This document shows, in pieces, positions 32,620 to 40,454 of a stretch of 64,000 bases of DNA. Positions within the stretch are counted from its first letter, which is position 1. Each line of letters starts with the position of its first letter. The stretch covers positions 1-64,000 of the forward strand of contig QZKG01000047.1 of assembly GCA_003599855.1 (NCBI GenBank), given 5' to 3'. Source of the stretch: Gaiellales bacterium (GTDB lineage Bacteria > Actinomycetota > Thermoleophilia > BMS3ABIN01). The translations under genes and the position numbers were made by a program. The notes beneath the pieces are model-generated. The model had not been told where the DNA came from, made no database searches, and saw only the letters and a list, made by a program, of their open reading frames with translations.

Positions 32620-35082
32620 CTACATAGAGGCCCCAGGCAGTTCGTCGAAGGAGTTGTAGTAGGTCGTCCTCTGGCTAACGACCAGCGGCTGTCCTTCGAC
32701 GCTGCTCTTGACCTGGACCGGGCCGTTCATCTGGCCCGGGAAAGTCGGCGTTACCCGCCCGCCGGCCGGGACGTTATAGCGCCCCACCAGCTGGTTGCCG
32801 ATCTTTATATCTACCACGGCTTCCTCCTGGCTCTGGTTGCCCACCAGAATCCAGGTCTTCATGCCGGTGGAGGCGTTGTCGTACCACGCGAACCACTGGT
32901 CGCAGTTGAGCTCGGCCGGCGTGACCCCGGGGACTTCCTCGAAGGAGCCGCGGAATACCGAGCGCTCGCTCACCATGAGCGGCTGTCCATTGCTGGACAC
33001 GACCCGCACCGGGCCGTTCATCAGATTCGGGAAGTTGGGCGTGACCCTGCCGCCGGCCGGGACGTTATAGAAGCCTGCCAGCTGCCCGCCGATATAGACG
33101 CCTACCTGGGCGGTCTGGGTACCCTGATTGCCGATAACGACCCAGGTCTTCATGCCGGCGCTCTGCTGGTCGTACCATGTGAAGTGATACTCGGTCCCGA
33201 GCTCTGCCGCCGTACGGCTCCTGACCTCATTGAAGGTGCCGTTATAGGTGACCCGCTCGCTGACCGTGAGCGGCTGGCCATTGCTGCTGACCACGCGCAC
33301 CGGACCGTCCATCACGCCATGGTATTGAGGCGCGACGCTGCCGCCGGCAGGCACCGAGTAGTGCCCGACGTTGCGACCGGCGATGAACACATCGACCTCA
33401 GCGGTGCGGCTGCCCTGATTGCCCACCATCAGCCAGGTGTTCATGCCCTGGCTCACCTGGTCATACCAGGACAGGTAATGTTCCGTACCGAGATCGGCCT
33501 GGGGTGTGGCCGGCAGTTCCGAGAACGAACCGTTCATGGTCACCCTTTCACTCACCAGCAGCTCGCGTCCCGCAAGAGAGACCACCTTCACCGGGCCTTT
33601 GGCGACACCGGCATACCTGGGGGTCACCCGCTCGTGAGCGGCTACATGATAGCTTCCCATGAACGACCCGCCGATATAGACTTCCACGTCCTGCCCCGTT
33701 TCGGTCGGATTGCCGATCACGAGCCAGGTCCTCATGCCCGGGGATGCGTTGTCATACCAGCCGAAGAAATAGTTCTTCTCGTGGCTGTTATCCACGGTCA
33801 CTTCCACAGATCGGGTGCTCGTGTTGCCGGTAGCGTCGTAGGCCTTTGCGGTCACAGAGTAAGAACCATCAGCCAGAGAGCGGGTATAGATATGCGAGCC
33901 ATAGGGCGCCGAAGTCTTTGTATCGATCAGCCTGTCGCCGACGTACAGCTCCACCTTGCTGATGCCGCTGCCATCAGAAGCCGAGATCTCGACGGCAACC
34001 GTGCCAGAAAGAGTCGCACCCGGTGACGGTGAATCGACAGATACCACCGGCGGCTCCGAGTCCGGCAGGCTCACAGCCTGCCGGAATGCATCCAGGCTCT
34101 GCTGGGAACTGTTGATACGCCAGTCCGTTTCCTTGTTGATGTGGAACCAGGTCACCATCTCCATCTTCGGGAATCTGGAGGGGATGATGCTGAAAGCGTC
34201 GGTTATCCAGCGGGCCTTGCCGCCGTTCTGGGCATTGCCTCCGATCTCAGTGGAGGCCGTCTCGCTGACTACGATCGGCTTGCCGGTACGCTGTACCGCT
34301 ACGTCGTAGCTGTACTTGAAGACTTCTTCGAAGCTCTGCCACGACGAGGTCCAGGTTGGCGTGTTGTACATGGTCCCCCAGTTGTACCCGTTGATACCTA
34401 CGTAGTCCACGTAGCTGTCGCCCGGGTAGTAGGTATCGAAGATGCTGTTGGCATCGGCGTAGGAACCGGCGCGGTTAGGCGACCAGATGAACTTGACATT
34501 GTCGGCGCCTTCCTGCCGGAAGATGTCGTGGATATGCCGCCACGCCGGTATATAGTCGGCTGGCGAGTTGCCGTTGGCGGTGCCGCCCCAGGCGACCCAG
34601 TCACCGTTCATCTCACACATGGGCCGGAAATAGATCGTATAGCCGAAATCCCTCAATTCACGCGCCCAGCGGCGGATCTGAGTGTCGTGGTTGCCTGCGG
34701 TAATAGTATTAAGCCGGTATTCAGGCTGGTTGTTGGGATCCTTGGCGAAGTTATGCGGTTCCCAGGAAAGCTGGATGATGCGCCCCTCTTCAGCATACGG
34801 CCTGAATGTGTCGGCATAGAATGATTCACTGATCGATTCGTACCAGAGAAACACGTCGATCTGACGGCCGACCGTGGACTCGAACTGGTGGATATCATCG
34901 ATCGTCGGCAACTGCTCGTCGGGAAACTCCGGGTCGGGGAAGAACACGCCGACCTTGAGTTGTGACGGCTCGACTGCGACGGCGTTTCCCGCGGGGATCG
35001 TAACGAAGATCGTCAGAGATATGAGCGCCGCAGCAATCAAGACAACGGCGGAGATGCTGGCTGTGATGCGAGCCCTTGACAT
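32620..35082 (-). CDS. Secreted GH26-like glycoside hydrolase with Ig-like domain and four C-terminal repeats
   Basis: 820 residues. A signal peptide or anchor (residues 1-36) precedes a TIM-barrel of the GH26 beta-mannanase type, with the acid/base motif IYFRPMCEMNGDWVAW (Glu157) and nucleophile region GKPIVVSETAST (Glu274). An Ig-like domain follows at ~345-431 (PPVVSVDSPSPGATLSGTVAVEISASD). Four tandem ~95-residue repeats (438-815) each begin WYDxxSxGMxTW and end near VSERxTxxxSFxELP. It should hydrolyse a beta-linked polysaccharide outside the cell. Its leader carries a c-di-GMP-I riboswitch and a sigma-28-like promoter. It is divergent from the epimerase-GGDEF/synthase operon, which suggests it trims or releases that polymer. 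No LPxTG anchor is seen. Confidence 0.88.
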   Translation of the reverse strand: MSRARITASISAVVLIAAALISLTIFVTIPAGNAVAVEPSQLKVGVFFPDPEFPDEQLPTIDDIHQFESTVGRQIDVFLWYESISESFYADTFRPYAEEGRIIQLSWEPHNFAKDPNNQPEYRLNTITAGNHDTQIRRWARELRDFGYTIYFRPMCEMNGDWVAWGGTANGNSPADYIPAWRHIHDIFRQEGADNVKFIWSPNRAGSYADANSIFDTYYPGDSYVDYVGINGYNWGTMYNTPTWTSSWQSFEEVFKYSYDVAVQRTGKPIVVSETASTEIGGNAQNGGKARWITDAFSIIPSRFPKMEMVTWFHINKETDWRINSSQQSLDAFRQAVSLPDSEPPVVSVDSPSPGATLSGTVAVEISASDGSGISKVELYVGDRLIDTKTSAPYGSHIYTRSLADGSYSVTAKAYDATGNTSTRSVEVTVDNSHEKNYFFGWYDNASPGMRTWLVIGNPTETGQDVEVYIGGSFMGSYHVAAHERVTPRYAGVAKGPVKVVSLAGRELLVSERVTMNGSFSELPATPQADLGTEHYLSWYDQVSQGMNTWLMVGNQGSRTAEVDVFIAGRNVGHYSVPAGGSVAPQYHGVMDGPVRVVSSNGQPLTVSERVTYNGTFNEVRSRTAAELGTEYHFTWYDQQSAGMKTWVVIGNQGTQTAQVGVYIGGQLAGFYNVPAGGRVTPNFPNLMNGPVRVVSSNGQPLMVSERSVFRGSFEEVPGVTPAELNCDQWFAWYDNASTGMKTWILVGNQSQEEAVVDIKIGNQLVGRYNVPAGGRVTPTFPGQMNGPVQVKSSVEGQPLVVSQRTTYYNSFDELPGASM

Positions 35083-35111
35083 GCCCAGAAGTCAAGCCTC
35101 CTCGGCGGCGG

Positions 35112-35190
35112 CCAGGCTGTCCTAGTCAAAAGACCTTAGACCCTTGGCTTTGCGCCACCCTGTTTCCAGAGTTTTGCCCTTGTCACCTGG
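35112..35190 (-). promoter_or_regulatory. Cyclic-di-GMP-I (GEMM) riboswitch in the GH26 leader
   Basis: The minus-strand leader reads CCAGG, then ACAAGGGCAAA, a stem capped by a GAAA tetraloop (CTCTGGAAACAGG), the signature GCGCAAAGCC, GGGTCTAAGG, and closes with CCTGG, which pairs with the first CCAGG as P1. These are the conserved GEMM elements: P1, a GNRA tetraloop arm, the CGCAAAGCC junction, and a second arm with a CTAAGG receptor-like internal loop. The aptamer ends 29 bp before the ATG at 35082, with GAGGAGG lying just after P1. No T-run terminator is present, so translational control is more likely. The rest of the 408-bp intergenic span (35083-35490) holds the promoter below and the epimerase leader. 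Confidence 0.88.
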
Positions 35191-35248
35191 AGTTTGGCTT
35201 CTCCCCCGCAACCATACCGAGGTGCGGTCAGTTCCCTAACCAATCCTT

Positions 35249-35275
35249 GTATCGACCCCCGGGTAGCATGCTTTA
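35249..35275 (-). promoter_or_regulatory. Sigma-28 (FliA/SigD)-like promoter for the GH26 gene
   Basis: Minus strand: TAAA (35275-35272), 15 bases, then GTCGATAC (35256-35249). The flagellar sigma consensus is TAAA-N15-GCCGATAA, so the -10 differs at two positions. The predicted start lies near 35242, about 50 nt before the riboswitch. Confidence 0.6.
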
Positions 35276-35490
35276 ACGAAAAAAGGTTTAATAACGTGTC
35301 GCCCGCGCCGCAGGTTGTTATTTTCCCCGGCCGGCCGATATCAAGTTTAAGCGGACCTCCCATATGGAATATTGAATTACGGCGACTGTTATGCCACTAT
35401 GTTAATGGCAGACCGATACGCAGACGCTTCCGCGAAAGCGGCTTTTAGGGTATTCCATGAGTGGGGAGGCGAAAGCGGAGGTCGGCCAAA

Positions 35491-37044
35491 TTGAAACAAG
35501 TTAAGACACTGACTATTTTCGGGACCAGGCCTGAGGTGATCAAGCTTGCTCCCGTTATTTTTCAGCTCGACGCTTCTCCTCATTTCGATTCCGTCCTCGT
35601 CTCCACTGGCCAGCACCGGGAGATGCTGCAGCAAGCGATGGCCCAGTTCGGCATCGAGCCTGATTTCAACCTGGATATCATGAAGCCAGGCCAGGCGCTG
35701 AGCGATATCACCGTCGAATCCCTGCGGGGCACCGAGCAACTGATAGCTGAAGAGGAGCCGGATCTCGTCATTGTGCAGGGTGATACGACCACCGCCTTCG
35801 CCGGTTGTCTGGCTGCTTTTTACCAGCAGAAGTCCGTAGCCCATGTCGAGGCCGGGCTCCGGACATACGACAAGTACCGTCCGTTCCCCGAGGAGATCAA
35901 CCGTTCGATGATCACCCAGCTGGCGGACCTCAACTTCGTCCCGACGCTCACCGCCTGGGACAGCCTCCGCCGGGAGGGTATATCCGATGACAGGATATTC
36001 ATCACCGGCAACACGGTGATCGACGCGCTGTACTATATGGTGAAGCCGCAGTACTCCTTCATCAACGAAACCCTGCGCACAGTTGACATGGACAAGCGGG
36101 TTGTGGTGGTCACTTCACACCGTCGCGAGAACTTCGGTGAGCCGATCAGGGAGATCTGTGCCGGCGTCGCTGAGCTGGCACAGCGGTTCGAGGATATTGA
36201 GATAGTCTTCACGGTCCACCGCAACCCCAAAGTGCGGATGCCGGTTGAAAGCATGCTGGGCGGTTTTCCGCGAGTCCATCTGGTCGACCCGCTCGACTAC
36301 CCCGACATGGTAAACCTGCTGTCTCGTTGCTACATGGTCCTTACCGACTCTGGGGGGCTTCAGGAGGAGGCCCCGGCGCTCGCCAAGCCAGTCCTGGTGC
36401 TGCGGGACGTCACCGAGCGCCCTGAAGCCGTCCAGGTGGGAATGGCGCGGGTCATCGGCACCTCCAGCAGAGCCGTGGTCGCGTCGGCTTCCGAGCTGCT
36501 GGACGACAGGGCGGCATACGAATCTATGGCGAGGGGCATCAGCCCCTACGGCGACGGCAAGGCGGCCGAGCGCATCATCGGAGCTATCGAGTATTCAAAC
36601 GGCATAAGGGCGGATATGCCCGAGCCGTTCGTGAGCTGGCCGGCGCTGCCGGTAACGGGTGACCCGGCCGTAATCGAGCATCCCGCCAGTGACGAACTGT
36701 TCTACCGACAGCTGGACGAAAGGATCGCCAGGGCCAGGAAACAGAGGCGAAAGGTCTCGGTCGCTACTTTCGATCTGACCAGGACAGACAATCTCCAGTT
36801 CAACCAGGCAGTCAAAGCGATCACGCACAGCCTGCGTGAATCGGACACCGCAGCGGCCCTCGAGGGAAGACGCCTGGTGCTGGTCCTTCCAGGCGCGGGC
36901 GAAGAGCAGGCCCAGCGCGCTGCAGACAGGCTGCTCGAACAGCTGTCCGAGCCGCTCCACGGGCTCGAGGATGCCCTTAGCGTCGACATCAAGACGTACG
37001 AGAACGACGAACGGGAAGTCGACAGCACGGCGGCGATCGGATGA
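35491..37044 (+). CDS. wecB: UDP-N-acetylglucosamine 2-epimerase fused to a degenerate GGDEF domain
   Basis: 517 residues from the TTG at 35491, which follows GCGGAGG; an upstream GTG at 35461 gives a basic, non-homologous extension. Residues 1-~385 are a complete non-hydrolysing epimerase: FGTRPEVIKLAPVIF, TGQHREML, VQGDTTTAFAG, HVEAGLRTYDKYRPFPEEINR, VTSHRRENFGEPI, LTDSGGLQEEAPALAKPVLVLRDVTERPE. It interconverts UDP-GlcNAc and UDP-ManNAc. Residues ~401-510 (DNA from about 36691) align with GGDEF domains: LDERIARARKQRRKVSVATFDL, then RESD (36835-36846), five residues, EGRRL in place of GGDEF, then LVLVLPGAGEEQAQRAADRLLEQL. The cyclase is dead but the inhibitory-site RxxD spacing is kept, as in c-di-GMP receptors of the PelD type. 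It is first in the synthase operon. Confidence 0.9.
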   Translation: MKQVKTLTIFGTRPEVIKLAPVIFQLDASPHFDSVLVSTGQHREMLQQAMAQFGIEPDFNLDIMKPGQALSDITVESLRGTEQLIAEEEPDLVIVQGDTTTAFAGCLAAFYQQKSVAHVEAGLRTYDKYRPFPEEINRSMITQLADLNFVPTLTAWDSLRREGISDDRIFITGNTVIDALYYMVKPQYSFINETLRTVDMDKRVVVVTSHRRENFGEPIREICAGVAELAQRFEDIEIVFTVHRNPKVRMPVESMLGGFPRVHLVDPLDYPDMVNLLSRCYMVLTDSGGLQEEAPALAKPVLVLRDVTERPEAVQVGMARVIGTSSRAVVASASELLDDRAAYESMARGISPYGDGKAAERIIGAIEYSNGIRADMPEPFVSWPALPVTGDPAVIEHPASDELFYRQLDERIARARKQRRKVSVATFDLTRTDNLQFNQAVKAITHSLRESDTAAALEGRRLVLVLPGAGEEQAQRAADRLLEQLSEPLHGLEDALSVDIKTYENDEREVDSTAAIG

Positions 37045-37144
37045 GCGGCAGCGTGTATATAAACTGAAGGGAAGCGGGAATATTAAGTTAAGACGTTGGA
37101 CTGGCCGAAACAATCTGAGTAATGGATACGAGGAGGTGTAAGAG

Positions 37145-37264
37145 ATGTACGGAGCATTACTTCCGGTTACCGGAATCGCGATAGGCCTCTACCTCGTAGT
37201 GGCGATTATAGTAGTGATAGTCGGCTCGCTGATGAAGCTTAGGGGAGGGCGCGAGAAGAGCTGA
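37145..37264 (+). CDS. 39-residue single-helix membrane peptide
   Basis: The frame begins MYGALLPVTGIAIGLYLVVA and ends MKLRGGREKS. It is one long hydrophobic helix with a basic cytoplasmic tail. GAGGAGGTG, six bases before the ATG at 37145, is the best ribosome-binding site in the region, so the peptide is very likely made in quantity. It lies 100 bp after the epimerase gene and 42 bp before the synthase gene. It may be a small subunit or regulator of the membrane synthase, as small membrane subunits accompany other GT2 polymer synthases; that role is inference. I recognise no family. Confidence 0.72.
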   Translation: MYGALLPVTGIAIGLYLVVAIIVVIVGSLMKLRGGREKS

Positions 37265-37306
37265 TCCAGCGCTGTCTGTATCAACGCAAGCCCCATTTTC
37301 GGAATA

Positions 37307-40210
37307 TTGACGGACACACTCAAACAAAAGGATGAAAAGGGACTTGCCAGGCGGAACGCGTTTCTTTTAGCGGCAGGGGACGAGCAGTCGGGCAACGGCA
37401 ACCTGTGGAACAAGGCGGCATTCAGTCTTGTCCTGCTGTCATTTCTCCTCATTTTTCTCACTGGCGGGCTCAGAGCCTCGGCACAGGATATCGACGAAAC
37501 AGGTGTCCTGCAACCGGCGGTTCCGGAATCAGCCAGAGACGAACCGGCTCCCAAAGTCCTGATTGTGCATGATCAGGATTACGATGACGAGTTAGCATCA
37601 CAACTCGCGGCACTCCTGGGGCATTTCACCATTGACACTGCCATCGTCGAGGAAGCCTTCTATCAGAACGGCTGGGTCGAGAGATTCGACGCGACCTTCT
37701 TCATAGGCGGCACCCACAGGGACATCAATCCCGCTTTCCTCGATGATGCTTTCGGCACGGACAGGACGATCGTCTGGCTGGGGCGCGGCATCGATCAGCT
37801 CGATGCCCGGCACCCGCTTTCGTCAAGGTACGGGTTCGCGTACGGACGCGTGGATGCCTCGGGTGAGTTCACTGACGTCAGTTACAAGGATGTCGCGCTA
37901 CAGAAGACGGATCCGGTCACGGCCATCTCTTATGTGACTGACGAGAACAAGGCCCGCGTAATGGCCTGGCTGGAAGGTCCGGACCAGCCTGAGCCATACG
38001 TGATCCGGAGCGGCAACTTCTGGGTTTTCGCGGATATCCCCATGATCCAGGCTGGCGACAGTTCTGCCTACCTGGTGCTGGCGGACCTGCTGCACGACGC
38101 TCTGGAAAGACCTCATGCTGAAGAACACCGGGCGATGGTCCGCATCGAGGACGTCCACCCCAACATAGAGACAGCATACTTCAACCAGCTGGTGAGCTAC
38201 CTCTACAACCATGAGATCCCTTTTGCTGTCGCGCTGATCCCAGTTTACGTGAACCCCGATACCGGTGAGGAAATCCATCTCTCCGACCGGCCTGATTTCG
38301 TCAAGGCAATCAGGGAAGCCGAACGCAAGGGTGGTGTCGTCGTTCTCCACGGTTATACGCACCAGCTTTACGGCATGACCGGGGTGGACCACGAGTTCTG
38401 GGACAACCGCGTGGGGGCTTTCCCGGAAAACGAGACAGTCGAATCCATCAGGGACAAGGTGGAGTCGGGACTGAGGGAGGTCCGGGCGGCCGGCATCGAC
38501 CCCGTCATCTGGGAGACGCCGCACTATAACGCTTCCGGTCTCGTTCACAAGGTGGTGGCCCAGTACTTCTCTGTGGCCTGGGAGAGAAGGGACGCGCCGT
38601 TCTTCCCTTATGTAGTCACCTACCCTGATACCGGCCAGACGCTTCTGCCAGAGACGCTGGGCTACATCCGCGGTGAGGAACACCCAGCAGCGGACCTCCT
38701 GAAAGTCGCCGACAAGCAGCGGGTCGTACGGGACGGATTCGCCTCGTTCTTCTTCCACCTGCACATCAAGGAATCGCAGATGCGCGAGATGATCGACGGC
38801 CTGGAAGACAGAGGCTACGTGTTCGCCCCGCCGGCGGAGGTCGCTGGACTGCCATATACACCTCCGGAACCTCCCTCCTGGCTGAGCAAGTTCGCCAGCG
38901 GAGTTTCGGAGCACGTGGGGGCTTTCATCCCGCAGGGACTGAAGCAGATGAGTTCGGCAACAGTGCTGACACTGCTGGCCATCTTCATCATTTTTTACTA
39001 TTGGGGCATCTTCTTACTCAGCCGCAAGCCGCCCTCTTACAAGGGTGAATATGACCCGGACCTGCTGTTCGTCGTCGTCGTCCCGGCGCTGAACGAAGAG
39101 CTTGTGATCGGGAAGACGCTCGACCACCTGCTCTCGTTGAAGGATGACAACCTCCTGATCCTGGTGGTCAATGACGACTCGGACGACGATACCAGGGACA
39201 TCGTACTGGGCTACCCGCAGGACAGGGTGAAACTGATCGACCATCCCCGGGCTCTGTCGCGCCAGGGGAAAGGGCGCGTCCTGAATTATGCTTTCCGTTA
39301 TCTGATGGCGAGCGACATCGTCAAACAGAAAGGCACCAGCAAGGTCATCTACGGAGTTCTTGATGCGGACGGCCGTGTGGAGAAGAACCTGGTCTCCGAA
39401 ATCAACCCCTATTTCGCCGACCCCCGGTCAGGCGCTGTGCAGGTGGGGGTGCGGATCTCGAACGCCAACACCAACATCCTTACCAAATGGCAGAACTTCG
39501 AATTCCTTGCTTTCGCCCGCCTGGCCCAAAAGGCTCGCGAGCACCTAGGCAGCGTCGGCCTGGGAGGCAACGGGCAGTTCGTGCGCCTTTCGGCCCTTGC
39601 CAGCCTGGGCTCGGAGCCCTGGACTGACTGCCTGACCGAAGACCTTGACCTGGGCATACGGCTGATGCTCAAGGGCTGGCAGAACCATTACTGCTCCAAT
39701 ACCTTTGTCGCCCAGCAGGGTGTCCCGACGATGAAGGCTCTTATCCGCCAGCGTACCCGCTGGTTCCAGGGGCATCTCACCTGCTGGCGGCACATACCTG
39801 CGCTCTCCTACCGGCACAAGGAGCCGTCAGCGCGTATCGATACCATCTATTACCTGCTGGCACCCCTGATGGTATTCGTCTTCCTGCCCAGCTCTTTGCT
39901 GTTCATCATGTGGTCGGTGTACTTCATCGCCACCGGGGCATCCTCACTGACGTTCTCGCCTCTTGACTACATCCCGGCGATACTGATCTGGTATCTGTTC
40001 TCTTTCGGCGCCGTGCCAACGGTGGTCTGGACCTTCTGGCGTGAGGAGAAGGACATGTCGGGCTGGAAGGCTTTCCTCTGGGCCCACATCTTCTCTTTTT
40101 TCTACATATTCTGGTTCCTGGCTGGAATCAAGGCCGTCATCCGGCTGGCGCGCGGCGAAGGTTCCTGGGTCAAGACCGGGAGGGTCCGGGAAGTCCATCA
40201 GCATCCCTGA
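37307..40210 (+). CDS. DUF2334 deacetylase-like domain fused to processive GT2 polysaccharide synthase
   Basis: 967 residues with a TTG start. An N-terminal helix or signal anchor lies at ~35-55. The extracytoplasmic DUF2334 polysaccharide-deacetylase-like domain has VRIEDVHPN near 278 and GVVVLHGYTHQ near 346. A helix at ~550-570 leads to the cytoplasmic GT2 domain: VVVVPALNEE, NDDSDDDT, DADGRV, TEDLDLGIRL and the processive-synthase motif QRTRWFQGH (QxxRW). Three or four C-terminal helices follow. This matches PgaC/BcsA-like synthases that polymerise and extrude a beta-linked chain, here with a putative deacetylase on the outer side of the same chain. The upstream epimerase suggests UDP-GlcNAc or UDP-ManNAc as donor. 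Confidence 0.9.
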   Translation: MTDTLKQKDEKGLARRNAFLLAAGDEQSGNGNLWNKAAFSLVLLSFLLIFLTGGLRASAQDIDETGVLQPAVPESARDEPAPKVLIVHDQDYDDELASQLAALLGHFTIDTAIVEEAFYQNGWVERFDATFFIGGTHRDINPAFLDDAFGTDRTIVWLGRGIDQLDARHPLSSRYGFAYGRVDASGEFTDVSYKDVALQKTDPVTAISYVTDENKARVMAWLEGPDQPEPYVIRSGNFWVFADIPMIQAGDSSAYLVLADLLHDALERPHAEEHRAMVRIEDVHPNIETAYFNQLVSYLYNHEIPFAVALIPVYVNPDTGEEIHLSDRPDFVKAIREAERKGGVVVLHGYTHQLYGMTGVDHEFWDNRVGAFPENETVESIRDKVESGLREVRAAGIDPVIWETPHYNASGLVHKVVAQYFSVAWERRDAPFFPYVVTYPDTGQTLLPETLGYIRGEEHPAADLLKVADKQRVVRDGFASFFFHLHIKESQMREMIDGLEDRGYVFAPPAEVAGLPYTPPEPPSWLSKFASGVSEHVGAFIPQGLKQMSSATVLTLLAIFIIFYYWGIFLLSRKPPSYKGEYDPDLLFVVVVPALNEELVIGKTLDHLLSLKDDNLLILVVNDDSDDDTRDIVLGYPQDRVKLIDHPRALSRQGKGRVLNYAFRYLMASDIVKQKGTSKVIYGVLDADGRVEKNLVSEINPYFADPRSGAVQVGVRISNANTNILTKWQNFEFLAFARLAQKAREHLGSVGLGGNGQFVRLSALASLGSEPWTDCLTEDLDLGIRLMLKGWQNHYCSNTFVAQQGVPTMKALIRQRTRWFQGHLTCWRHIPALSYRHKEPSARIDTIYYLLAPLMVFVFLPSSLLFIMWSVYFIATGASSLTFSPLDYIPAILIWYLFSFGAVPTVVWTFWREEKDMSGWKAFLWAHIFSFFYIFWFLAGIKAVIRLARGEGSWVKTGRVREVHQHP

Positions 40211-40319
40211 TTGCTGGCGGGCCTGTAGCTTCCCTGCCGACCAGAGCGTTTAAAAAACCAAGGTTCGCGGAATACACTCTTTGACGCTGAAAATACGGTT
40301 TTTGCACGACTTTTTTTGC

Positions 40320-40352
40320 AAGGCGCCGATAGAAACAGGCGGGCGCTTTTTT
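40320..40352 (+). terminator. Rho-independent terminator of the exopolysaccharide operon
   Basis: AAG-G-CGCC (40320-40327) pairs with GGCG-CTT (40342-40348) as a seven-pair stem with one bulged G, followed by a run of six T residues ending at 40352. It lies about 110 bp past the synthase stop codon. Confidence 0.7.
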
Positions 40353-40377
40353 ATTGGGAGCAAGTTGGTTTTGTTTG

Positions 40378-40386
40378 TGGTACAAT
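40378..40386 (+). promoter_or_regulatory. Extended -10 promoter element of rpoD
   Basis: TGG-TACAAT (40378-40386) is an extended -10 element with five of six -10 matches. No good -35 hexamer stands 16-18 bp upstream, as is usual for extended -10 promoters. The leader to the rpoD start would be about 60 nt. Confidence 0.5.
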
Positions 40387-40454
40387 GGCCGCTTGGTATT
40401 TGCCGGAAACGGGCAAAAAAGGATTAGTAAACGACAACGAGAAAGATAATACAC

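Noticed and set aside
35334-35341. GCCGATAT upstream of the epimerase-GGDEF gene as a third sigma-28 promoter
   Set aside because: The -10 fits SigD, but no TAAA stands 14-16 bp upstream (the sequence there is TTGT), and the site overlaps GGCCGGCC repeats of the GC-rich background.
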